In this document: positions 29,446 through 36,707 of the stretch, piece after piece
Layout: every line of letters starts with the position of its first letter
Position numbering within the stretch: position 1 is the first letter of the stretch
The notes under the pieces: model-generated
Told to the model about the DNA's origin: nothing
Database searches by the model: none
The model's input: the letters and a program-made list of their open reading frames with translations, nothing else
Assembly (NCBI RefSeq): GCF_947301925.1
Contig: NZ_CAMYUE010000001.1
Span: 62,001-126,000, forward strand
Source of the DNA: an uncultured Ruminococcus sp.
Lineage (GTDB): Bacteria > Bacillota > Clostridia > Oscillospirales > Ruminococcaceae
Direction of reading: 5' to 3'
DNA length: 64,000 nucleotides
Position numbers and translations under genes: made by a program

Positions 29446-30228
29446 ATGAAGGCATTGGTCACAGGCGCTACTTCGGGTATTGGACAGAGTATCGCAAAAA
29501 AACTGGCAAAGAGAGGCTGGGAGCTCATTCTTACGGGACGCAACGAGGCAGCTCTCAGGGAGCTTCAGAGGACTCTCAGAACGGAAACGGAGATCATCAC
29601 AGCCGATCTCTCAAAGCGTGAGGACGTATTCAGAGTATATGACTTCTGCAAGGGCAAGGAAGTGGATATGCTCGTCAACAATGCAGGCTACGGACTTTTC
29701 GGAAAATTTGAAGAGACAGATCTCGATGACGAGCTCAATATGATAAACGTCAATATAACCGCCCTCCATATCCTTACCAAGCTTTTCCTCAGAGACTTCA
29801 AGAAGCAGGATCACGGCACCATACTGAATGTGGCATCTGCCGCAGGCTTTATGTCGGGACCGCTCATGTCGTCATACTACGCTTCCAAGAACTATGTGCT
29901 GCGTCTTTCTCTTGCTATATATGAGGAGCTCCGCAGGGACAAGTCCAATGTGAGCATAACCGTGCTCTGTCCGGGTCCTGTGGACACCAATTTCAACAAC
30001 CGTGCGGGAGTAAGCTTCTCGGTGAAGCCCATAACTGCTGACTATGCAGCCGAATATGCGCTGCATAAGGCGCTGACAGGCAAGTTCTTCGCTGTTCCGG
30101 GTCTTACCGTAAGACTGGGCACATGGGGAGCACGATTCCTGCCCCATAAGATGCTTTCGGCAATAGTATACAACATTCAGCAGGCCAAGACCACCGCTGA
30201 CGGAAAGGAAAAGGCACTGAAAAAATGA
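29446..30228 (+). CDS. Short-chain dehydrogenase/reductase
   Basis: 260-residue classical SDR with the NAD(P)-binding TGATSGIG near the N-terminus, NNAG (in MLVNNAGYG), catalytic serine in NVASAAGF and YYASK as YxxxK. Its C-terminal extension (RFLPHKMLSAIVYNIQQ) matches the DltE/YqjQ-like subgroup. Substrate unknown. AAAGGAATGAT precedes the ATG; it overlaps the next gene by 4 nt. Confidence 0.9.
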   Translation: MKALVTGATSGIGQSIAKKLAKRGWELILTGRNEAALRELQRTLRTETEIITADLSKREDVFRVYDFCKGKEVDMLVNNAGYGLFGKFEETDLDDELNMINVNITALHILTKLFLRDFKKQDHGTILNVASAAGFMSGPLMSSYYASKNYVLRLSLAIYEELRRDKSNVSITVLCPGPVDTNFNNRAGVSFSVKPITADYAAEYALHKALTGKFFAVPGLTVRLGTWGARFLPHKMLSAIVYNIQQAKTTADGKEKALKK

Positions 30229-30764
30229 GGGACATAAGCTACAGAGTAGCGCTGGGAGGAATAGTTTCCGCACTTTGTCTGGTGACTATGTTCCTTGCGG
30301 GAGTCATCCCCGCGCTTTATCTGCTGCTTCCCGGCATCGCAGGCATACTGCTGATGATAATTGCAGTTGAGGTGAATATACCATGGGCTTTTCTCACTTA
30401 TCTTGCGGTGAGCCTGCTATCCATGATAATTACCTTCGACAAGGAAGCTGCACTGATATTCATAATGTTTTTCGGGCATTATCCCATAATCAGGTTCTAT
30501 ATACAGAAAATACCGCTGAGGCTCCTGAGACTTGTCATAAAGCTTGCGGTATTCAATATCTGTATCATAGGCTATTTCTATGTCACAGTATTTATATTCG
30601 GCCTTGACGAGATGCTGGAAGAGTTTGATGATCTGGGCAGGTACGGTGCCTATATCATGCTGGGAATATGCAACTTCATATTCCTGATATACGACCTTGA
30701 TCTTGATTTCATGTACAAACTGTACCGTAAAAGGCTGATGCCCAAATTCAGGAAGAAGAGATAG
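30225..30764 (+). CDS. Multi-pass membrane protein of unknown function
   Basis: 179 residues, about five hydrophobic helices and a basic C-terminal tail (YRKRLMPKFRKKR). It lacks a motif I recognise, though the small, all-helical outline resembles ECF-transporter S components or DUF2232-like proteins. It is ATGA-coupled to the SDR gene and ends in a terminator that starts within its stop codon. Confidence 0.75.
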   Translation: MRDISYRVALGGIVSALCLVTMFLAGVIPALYLLLPGIAGILLMIIAVEVNIPWAFLTYLAVSLLSMIITFDKEAALIFIMFFGHYPIIRFYIQKIPLRLLRLVIKLAVFNICIIGYFYVTVFIFGLDEMLEEFDDLGRYGAYIMLGICNFIFLIYDLDLDFMYKLYRKRLMPKFRKKR

Positions 30765-30799
30765 ACCGCACCGTTATGTGTTACGGAGCGGTCTTTTGT
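30764..30799 (+). terminator. Intrinsic terminator ending the alaS-to-membrane-protein operon
   Basis: GACCGC and CCGT at 30764-30774 pair with ACGG and GCGGTC (30783-30793, one A-A mismatch) and are followed by TTTTGTTTG. Confidence 0.82.
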
Positions 30800-30805
30800 T
30801 TGTAC

Positions 30806-30834
30806 TTGATTTATTAATAAATATGTGTTATAAT
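30806..30834 (+). promoter_or_regulatory. SigA promoter for mtnN
   Basis: TTGATT at 30806-30811, 17-nt spacer, TATAAT at 30829-30834, starting directly after the preceding terminator. Confidence 0.85.
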
Positions 30835-30867
30835 GAAAAAGTAAATTTGTTTTTTGGAGTGATAACA

Positions 30868-31545
30868 ATGAAGACTATAGCAATAATCGGAGCAATGCCT
30901 TCTGAACTGGCAGATATAAGAGAGATCCTCGGTGAGGCTGAGATCAGGCGTATCTCGGGCTTCGATTTCTACATCAATGAAAAAGACGGCAAGACTGTGA
31001 TCAATGCCTGCTGCGGTATAGCCAAGGTAAATGCAGCGCTTTGTGCACAGGTAATGATAGACAATTTCCACCCTGACTGTATCATCAATACGGGTATTGC
31101 AGGCGGTATGAACAGTGCAGTAAAGGTCTGCGATATCGTTATATCAACAGAGGTACTGCCTCATGATCTTGATCTTCATTTCCTCAGGGATTATCCTCCC
31201 TACTGCGGTATCTTCAAGGCAGACAGTGCGCTTATGGATACTGCCGAGAAGGTATGCGGTGAATTTGGCGTAAGATCGTTCAGAGGCAGGATCGTTTCGG
31301 GTGAGGCGTTCATTTCCAGCAATGAGGTTAAGAACGCTATTCAGGAAAAGTTCGATCCCTATGCCGTTGATATGGAGAGCGCCGCAGTGGGACACTGCTG
31401 CTATCTCAATGAGCTTCCCTATGTCAGCGTAAGATGTATTTCCGATAATGCCGACGATGAGGGAGCTATGTCATTTGACGAATTTGAAAAAATTGCAGCC
31501 AAGCGCGTTGCGGAGATAGTCCTCCGAATGGCAGAGCTGCTTTGA
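30868..31545 (+). CDS. mtnN: 5'-methylthioadenosine/S-adenosylhomocysteine nucleosidase
   Basis: 225 residues from the ATG at 30868, the start that gives the standard MKTIAIIGAMPSEL terminus and has TTGGAGTG upstream; the longer frame would run through the promoter. Marks are NTGIAGGM, SGEAFIS and VDMESAAVGHCC (the catalytic glutamate and purine-binding region), ending SDNADDEG. It cleaves adenine from MTA and SAH in the methionine and quorum-signal recycling pathway. Confidence 0.96.
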   Translation: MKTIAIIGAMPSELADIREILGEAEIRRISGFDFYINEKDGKTVINACCGIAKVNAALCAQVMIDNFHPDCIINTGIAGGMNSAVKVCDIVISTEVLPHDLDLHFLRDYPPYCGIFKADSALMDTAEKVCGEFGVRSFRGRIVSGEAFISSNEVKNAIQEKFDPYAVDMESAAVGHCCYLNELPYVSVRCISDNADDEGAMSFDEFEKIAAKRVAEIVLRMAELL

Positions 31546-31560
31546 AAGGAGTAATAAACC

Positions 31561-32457
31561 ATGAAAAAAATCATATCAGTCATTTCATCTCTTGTACTTG
31601 CTGCGGGTATGACATCTGCTTTTGCAGTAAATGCAGCTGATGAATACAAGCCCACTTTTTACATAAAGGGCGAGGCGGGAACAGGAGTTGAGATACTCAA
31701 GTACGGTACAGTATACGTTAACAAGTCCGTTGCAGGAGAAGGCGCAAAGATCCCCGCTGCTGTATACTTCAAGGACGACGAGAAGATCGCAGGCCAGATC
31801 TTTGTAAAGTGGACCTGTGAGAACAAGGATCTCCAGCTCACCGACATTACAGGACCTTTCGCAAAGACAGGAAATGCTCCTTATAAGATATCGGGCGTTA
31901 GTTCGGATGCTGATCTTGTAAACTGCCTGAAGAATTTCACAGACCTCAATATAATGGCTGCGAACTACAGCGAAACCGACGCTACAAAGACTCTCCAGCT
32001 CACAGGAGATACGTCTGACGCATATCCGCTTGCCTGCTTCAGTGCGTCCTTCAAGGACAACGCACCCGGCGGAAGCTATGATATCGAGTTCTACGATAAA
32101 GGAGCTTACTTCACAAGCGTTATTCCGAGGTATCTCGACGATCCTACGAAGACTGTGGAGGTATATCCAGCAGAGTACAGCGAGGGACTTCGTATCAATG
32201 CTTCTGACAGGCTCCTCGGAGACGTAGACGGCGACGGCGATATTGACGCAGTAGACGCTTCAAAGATACTTTCGGCATATGCTGCTATCGCAACAGACCA
32301 GCCTTCGGGCTTTACTCCCGAGCAGGAGGCAGCTGCCGATGTTGACGGCAACAGAAGCATCGACTCTGTTGACGCCAGCGGAGTTCTTGCATACTATGCA
32401 TTCGGTGCCACAAGCGATGAGAACAAGTCTCTCAATCAGTTTATAAAGGGCGAATAA
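31561..32457 (+). CDS. Secreted dockerin protein with a possible cohesin-like module
   Basis: 298 residues. A signal peptide (about 1-26) precedes a beta-rich domain (about 55-200) whose IPAAVYFKDDEKIAGQIFVKW followed by PGGSYDIEFYD recalls cohesin or carrier modules. Residues 219-281 form a type I-like dockerin with two calcium loops, DVDGDGDIDAVD and DVDGNRSIDSVD. It should attach to a cellulosomal scaffold. If the first domain is a real cohesin this would be a small adaptor scaffoldin; otherwise it is a dockerin protein of unknown activity. It follows mtnN by 15 nt. Confidence 0.85.
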   Translation: MKKIISVISSLVLAAGMTSAFAVNAADEYKPTFYIKGEAGTGVEILKYGTVYVNKSVAGEGAKIPAAVYFKDDEKIAGQIFVKWTCENKDLQLTDITGPFAKTGNAPYKISGVSSDADLVNCLKNFTDLNIMAANYSETDATKTLQLTGDTSDAYPLACFSASFKDNAPGGSYDIEFYDKGAYFTSVIPRYLDDPTKTVEVYPAEYSEGLRINASDRLLGDVDGDGDIDAVDASKILSAYAAIATDQPSGFTPEQEAAADVDGNRSIDSVDASGVLAYYAFGATSDENKSLNQFIKGE

Positions 32458-32467
32458 TTATAAAAAA

Positions 32468-32492
32468 AGCAGCCGCAAACGGCTGCTTTTTT
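32468..32492 (+). terminator. Intrinsic terminator after the dockerin protein
   Basis: AGCAGCCG at 32468-32475 pairs with CGGCTGCT at 32480-32487 across a CAAA loop and is followed by TTTTTA. Confidence 0.9.
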
Positions 32493-32508
32493 ATGTCCGG
32501 ATACATGA

Positions 32509-32539
32509 AAAGCTCCCCGACATCTCATCGGGGAGCTTT
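32509..32539 (-). terminator. Intrinsic terminator of the symporter gene
   Basis: A 12-bp stem (32509-32520 with 32528-32539) around a 7-nt loop, reading on the minus strand into TTTCAT. It lies right after the symporter stop and faces the previous terminator. Confidence 0.85.
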
Positions 32540-32546
32540 GTTGTTA

Positions 32547-34145
32547 TTACTTTGCAGAAAGACTGCTGAATGCGTTATCGACTACCTTCTTGTCGGGAGC
32601 CTTTGTGAATGCGCTCACTACAGGCACAATGATAAGTGAGATTATCATTGCAAATGCACCTGCATTAATGGGTGAGAGCAGGTTGAGTGGACAGTTAAGG
32701 TCGATGATCGACTGTTTAAGACCGTTGAAAGCCTCGATATTCATGCTGAAAAGAACCATGTGTGCAACGCTTATGCCCACACCTGTGAAGAAGCTTGCCC
32801 AGCAGGCTGCCTTTGAAGCCTTCTTCATGAACAGACCGTAAAGGAACGGGCCGAGGAATGCGCCCGAAAGAGCTCCCCATGAGTAGGACATGAGTGTGGA
32901 GATGGAAGCGTTCTTGTTGCAGGCGATGATTACGGAAATGATAAGGAATACCGCAATGAATATTCGCATGAATGTGATCTGCTTCTTGTCATCGAAATTC
33001 TTTACGCGGGGCTTGATAAGATCGTTTGTGAGTGTGGAGCTTGATGTGAGCACCAGTGACGAAAGAGTGGACAGTGAAGCTGAAAGCACCAGAACAACAA
33101 CAAGTCCAATGAGCAGATTAGGCAGAGCCTGCTTTATAAGCGAGGGCACCATAGTGTCGTATACGGGCTTGCCGTTTACAGTATCAATAAAGGTCTTGCC
33201 TGAAGCATCTGAACCGTCAAGAGTACAGTAGAGTCTTACGAAGCCGCCCATGAAGTATGAGCCGCCTGCAACTACGATAGCGAAGAATGTGGAGATTACT
33301 GCGCCCTTTTTGATAGCCTGCTCGTCCTTGATAGCATAGAACTTCTGTACCATCTGAGGAAGTCCCCATGTACCGAGAGAGGTGAGTATAACAACTCCCA
33401 GGAGGTTGATGGGATCGGGTCCGAAGAGTGAGCCGAGAGTTCCTGTTTCTGTCTTGCTGTCGGAGATTGCGTTCAGTGCGTCGAGAGCAGCCGAGAGGCC
33501 GTCCTTTTTCTGTACTGTAAGAGCAACTACGGTACCGATACCGATGAGCATAATGATTCCCTGGAAGAAATCGTTGAGAGCTGTTGCCTTGTAGCCGCCC
33601 AGAGTAACATATATAGCCGAAAGAACAGCCATAGCGATTATGATGTACGTACCGCCGTTTTCACCAAGATCGAATACCATGCCGAACAGTCTGGAAAGAC
33701 CGTTGTATACCGAAGCGGTATAGGGGATAAGGAAGATGAAAACGATAAGTGCGGATGCTGTTTTCAGCTTTTTTGAGTCAAATCTGTGCTCGAAGTATTC
33801 AGGCATAGTCTTTGCACCAATATGATTGGTCATAAGACGGGTACGCTTTCCTATGAGGAAAAATGGGATAAGGCTTCCGATTATGGCGTTGCCTATACCT
33901 ACCCATGTTGCTGAAGCACCGTACATCCAGCCGAACTGACCTGCATAGCCGATGAAAACAACGGCTGAGAAATAAGTGGTTCCGTATGAGAACGCTGTGA
34001 GCCATGAGCCAACGTTTCTGCCGCCCAGCATGAAGTCCTCGGTGGACTTGGTCTTTCGGGACATATAGATTCCGATTCCGACCATGATAGCGACATAGAT
34101 GGCAAGGATGACAAATGTTGCGGCTTGTGAGCCCATTGATATCAA
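32547..34145 (-). CDS. Sodium:solute symporter family protein
   Basis: 532 residues, about 13 membrane helices of the SSS (LeuT-fold) family. The N-terminus has the SRKTKSTEDFMLGGRNVGSW signature and the middle has FRQSVSS-free but typical LGGYKATALNDFFQGIIML, close to the family motif TGGLKAVxxTDxxQ. It imports a small solute such as a sugar, amino acid or vitamin with sodium; the substrate is not clear. It is monocistronic, with its own promoter and terminator. Confidence 0.9.
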   Translation of the reverse strand: MISMGSQAATFVILAIYVAIMVGIGIYMSRKTKSTEDFMLGGRNVGSWLTAFSYGTTYFSAVVFIGYAGQFGWMYGASATWVGIGNAIIGSLIPFFLIGKRTRLMTNHIGAKTMPEYFEHRFDSKKLKTASALIVFIFLIPYTASVYNGLSRLFGMVFDLGENGGTYIIIAMAVLSAIYVTLGGYKATALNDFFQGIIMLIGIGTVVALTVQKKDGLSAALDALNAISDSKTETGTLGSLFGPDPINLLGVVILTSLGTWGLPQMVQKFYAIKDEQAIKKGAVISTFFAIVVAGGSYFMGGFVRLYCTLDGSDASGKTFIDTVNGKPVYDTMVPSLIKQALPNLLIGLVVVLVLSASLSTLSSLVLTSSSTLTNDLIKPRVKNFDDKKQITFMRIFIAVFLIISVIIACNKNASISTLMSYSWGALSGAFLGPFLYGLFMKKASKAACWASFFTGVGISVAHMVLFSMNIEAFNGLKQSIIDLNCPLNLLSPINAGAFAMIISLIIVPVVSAFTKAPDKKVVDNAFSSLSAK

Positions 34146-34223
34146 GACCTTTCCTTTTTGATTTACAGTGTTGAATGATAAACCTGTAAAGCTTTAAATG
34201 AATAAAGTAATCAACTGACACTA

Positions 34224-34252
34224 ATTATACTATATTACAACAATAATGTCAA
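34224..34252 (-). promoter_or_regulatory. Consensus SigA promoter of the symporter
   Basis: On the minus strand TTGACA (34247-34252), a 17-nt spacer, TATAAT (34224-34229): a perfect match to both hexamers, about 80 nt before the start codon. Confidence 0.92.
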
Positions 34253-34428
34253 TAGAAATCTGTAAAAAACTGTAATAAAGCGATATAAAAAGTTTATGGA
34301 GGATATAGCAGATGTATAATGCCGTATGTAAAAAAGCAATTATCGACCGATAATAGCTGTGAAACAATAAAAAGCGCAATTATTGGTTAGTGAAGCGCGA
34401 AATAATGCTTATCTGCACAATAAATTAC
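34253..34428. other. AT-rich intergenic stretch, no gene seen
   Basis: The stretch between the two divergent promoters is AT-rich, with short scattered ORFs that lack ribosome binding sites. No RNA gene or clear repeat is visible. Confidence 0.6.
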
Positions 34429-34457
34429 TTGAATTATTTGCTGTTTGGTGGTATTAT
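34429..34457 (+). promoter_or_regulatory. Probable promoter of the twin GH11-like gene
   Basis: TTGAAT at 34429-34434, 17-nt spacer, TATTAT at 34452-34457. The short leader that follows holds a small hairpin (AAAGCC 34466-34471, GGCTTT 34477-34482) before the ribosome binding site AGGAGG. Confidence 0.7.
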
Positions 34458-34514
34458 TTGTGTATAAAGCCCAAACGGCTTTATGATAATGATATAAGGA
34501 CAGGAGGAACAATT

Positions 34515-36293
34515 ATGAACAAACTATTCAAACGTATAGCATCTGCTGCAATGGCTGTTTCTATGTGTATGCCTGGGGGAATTATTACATCGGTCTACGC
34601 AGATAACAGCGACGGTTTGCTTCTGCTGACAAATGCCGATATGGATGAGACAGGCAATGCCCGCGGACAAAGAGGAATGTATGATTATGAGATGTGGAAC
34701 AGTTATCCTGACGATGACGCTGAGCTGGAAATGAGCATCGGCAACAGAGGCGCTTATAACTGTAAGTGGAGCAATGCAACGGATTGTATGTTTATGACAG
34801 GCCACAGGTATTGTGAAGAGGAAAACGAGTATCTCAACGAATCCGACATTTATATGTATTATCGTGCAGCAGTTGACTGTGACGGTTATTATACTGTAGG
34901 TGTTGACGGCTTTATGAATGATGCTTCCGTAGAGTTTCTTATCATTGACGACTGGGGTACCACGAGACCCTGCGGTACTCTTGAGCCTGTTAGCGAACTC
35001 GAGACCGAAACCGGCGTATATGACGTTTATAAAGAGAGAGTAAATTTTGCACTTTGCAGTCTTGGCGGTCTTCCTACATACATGGATCGCTACTGGAGCG
35101 TCCGCAGAGAAAAACTCTCGGAGGATTACAGCACTTTCCAGAACAAGATCTGCATTTCCGATCATATAGATGCCTGGAAGGAAGCAGGTCTGACCGTTCG
35201 TCAGATACAGCAGATCATGCTTAATGTGGAGCCATATGAGTCCAGCGGAAAGGCAAATGTTCTTGCAAACGATATTTACTACATCAGCAATACCGTTCCC
35301 GAGGAAGAACCCACTCCCTTTGGTGATCCCGTTGAGTTCCCCGATACACTCAATGATGTTACCTTCACTCAGAACGTTTGTGACGAGAGAGGCGGATATA
35401 CTTTCGGTCTGTATAAGGATTTAACCTCTGAAGAGGGCGATATAAGACTGGATGTTCTTGACGGAGGAAAGTTCAGCTGTCAGTGGACAGATACCAAATA
35501 CAGCCGTTTCTACAGAGGTATCGAGTACTGTAACTCTGAGAATATCACAAGATCGGTGGTAAGGAACTATAACGGTGAGGAGCTTACTATCGACTATGCC
35601 GCTGATATCGACAGCGACGGTTCATTTATTGTTGGCAGCTACGGTTGGCTCAATCATGGCACTGTAGAGTATTATATAGTTGACGGCTGGAAGAACTGGC
35701 AGATAGCTCCCGAATGTGAGCATCTCGGTACGGTAAGCATCGACGACGGTATATACGAGCTTTACAAGAAGCCCTTCAACGGCTTCTACACCGAGATCTG
35801 GAGCGTCCGCCGCAATAACCTGCTTTCCGCAGATGGCAGCATCGAAGGAAATATCGATGTTACAAAGCATCTGTATGCATGGGTAAAGTACGGACTTGAC
35901 ATTGTCGATCCCGATTCAGTATTCTTCTGCATCAGCGGCCTCAACGGAACAAGCGGTTCTGCAGCTGTTACAAAGAATATCGTAAGCATAGACGGTGAAG
36001 ATATTGCCATATCCGCAGGCATTGTTCCTGAGGAGACTACCGAGCCTACAACAGCCTCGGAGGAGGATCTCTATATCCCCGGCGATCTCAACTACGATCT
36101 CTCCGTTGATTCATTCGATCTTATAATCGCCCGTAAGGAGCTTATTAAGGCGATAAACGGCGAAAATACAATTGCCGAAGCAGATATAGACTGCAGCGGC
36201 GCTACAAAGATAAACGATCTTGTTCTTATCACAAGGATCGTACTTGGTGACGAGGTATCTGTTCCCAAGACAAGACCCCAGCGTGTTAGCTGA
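34515..36293 (+). CDS. Dockerin protein with two GH11 xylanase-like modules
   Basis: 592 residues from the ATG at 34515, which has CAGGAGGAACA upstream and a signal peptide (1-29) behind it. Module 1 (about 40-258) shows the GH11 jelly roll: CKWSNATDCMFMTG, VEFLIIDDWGTTRPCG with E140 as nucleophile, RYWSVRREK, and IMLNVEPYESSG with acid/base E239. Module 2 (about 280-495) repeats it (SCQWTDT, VEYYIVDGW with E385, EIWSVRRNN), but G475 replaces the acid/base glutamate and the thumb is shortened. Residues 523-578 form a dockerin (GDLNYDLSVDSFD; DIDCSGATKINDLV). Module 1 is probably an active xylanase; module 2 may only bind glycans. Confidence 0.85.
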   Translation: MNKLFKRIASAAMAVSMCMPGGIITSVYADNSDGLLLLTNADMDETGNARGQRGMYDYEMWNSYPDDDAELEMSIGNRGAYNCKWSNATDCMFMTGHRYCEEENEYLNESDIYMYYRAAVDCDGYYTVGVDGFMNDASVEFLIIDDWGTTRPCGTLEPVSELETETGVYDVYKERVNFALCSLGGLPTYMDRYWSVRREKLSEDYSTFQNKICISDHIDAWKEAGLTVRQIQQIMLNVEPYESSGKANVLANDIYYISNTVPEEEPTPFGDPVEFPDTLNDVTFTQNVCDERGGYTFGLYKDLTSEEGDIRLDVLDGGKFSCQWTDTKYSRFYRGIEYCNSENITRSVVRNYNGEELTIDYAADIDSDGSFIVGSYGWLNHGTVEYYIVDGWKNWQIAPECEHLGTVSIDDGIYELYKKPFNGFYTEIWSVRRNNLLSADGSIEGNIDVTKHLYAWVKYGLDIVDPDSVFFCISGLNGTSGSAAVTKNIVSIDGEDIAISAGIVPEETTEPTTASEEDLYIPGDLNYDLSVDSFDLIIARKELIKAINGENTIAEADIDCSGATKINDLVLITRIVLGDEVSVPKTRPQRVS

Positions 36294-36301
36294 TACTTAA
36301 A

Positions 36302-36342
36302 AGTCCCCGTGCGCAGACTGCATGGGGGCTGTGCTTTTTTTT
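36302..36342 (+). terminator. Intrinsic terminator after the twin GH11-like gene
   Basis: AGTCCCCGTGC at 36302-36312 pairs with GCATGGGGGCT at 36320-36330, followed by GTGC and eight T. Confidence 0.82.
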
Positions 36343-36354
36343 GCGGACAGACGC

Positions 36355-36387
36355 AAAAAAGGAGCATACATTGTATGCTCCTTTTTT
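36355..36387. terminator. Bidirectional terminator at the end of the tRNA pair
   Basis: GGAGCATAC at 36361-36369 pairs with GTATGCTCC at 36373-36381; six A precede and six T follow, so it can stop transcription on both strands. On the minus strand it ends the tRNA-Pro/tRNA-Leu transcript. Confidence 0.88.
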
Positions 36388-36390
36388 CAG

Positions 36391-36474
36391 TGCCGCTGAC
36401 CGGACTTGAACCGGTACGGTATTGCTACCGAGGGATTTTAAGTCCCTTGTGTCTGCCAATTTCACCACAGCGGC
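36391..36474 (-). tRNA. tRNA-Leu (anticodon TAA)
   Basis: 84-nt class II tRNA with a long variable arm. Acceptor GCCGCTG pairs with CAGCGGC, the T arm reads GGTTCAAGTCC, and the anticodon loop CTTAAAA has TAA at 36438-36440 (plus-strand positions). CCA is not encoded: the bases after the discriminator read CTG. Confidence 0.96.
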
Positions 36475-36514
36475 GTATAAAAGACGGTATATCATCATGA
36501 AATACCGTCCCGTA

Positions 36515-36591
36515 TGGTCGAGGTGACAGGATTTGAACCTGCGGCCCCTACGTCCCGAACGTAGTACTCTACCAAACTGAGCCACACCTCG
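36515..36591 (-). tRNA. tRNA-Pro (anticodon CGG)
   Basis: 77 nt including an encoded CCA end. Acceptor CGAGGTG pairs with CACCTCG, the T arm reads GGTTCAAATCC, and the anticodon loop TTCGGGA places CGG at 36555-36557. It is the first gene of a two-tRNA transcript. Confidence 0.96.
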
Positions 36592-36602
36592 ACAGCATTA
36601 AT

Positions 36603-36631
36603 ATTATACTACAAACGGGGAGTTATGTCAA
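36603..36631 (-). promoter_or_regulatory. Consensus promoter of the tRNA pair
   Basis: On the minus strand TTGACA (36626-36631), 17-nt spacer, TATAAT (36603-36608), with a GC-rich stretch in the spacer. Transcription should begin a few bases before tRNA-Pro. Confidence 0.92.
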
Positions 36632-36678
36632 GGGTAAATATTTTTTATGCTATTATTTTTATTTTTTTACAATACAAA

Positions 36679-36702
36679 ATGAGCAGCCCGAAGGCTGCTC
36701 AT
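36679..36702 (-). terminator. Intrinsic terminator of the clostripain-like gene
   Basis: A 10-bp stem (36679-36688 with 36693-36702) around a 4-nt loop, followed on the minus strand by TTTTG. Confidence 0.85.
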
Positions 36703-36707
36703 TATCA

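Noticed and set aside
32221..32415. Tandem repeat in the 3' part of the small dockerin gene
   Set aside because: The repetition is the normal duplicated calcium-binding loop of a dockerin, not a DNA repeat element.
36286..36585. 99-codon minus-strand frame across the tRNA pair
   Set aside because: It is made of tRNA-Pro, tRNA-Leu and terminator sequence and cannot be a gene.
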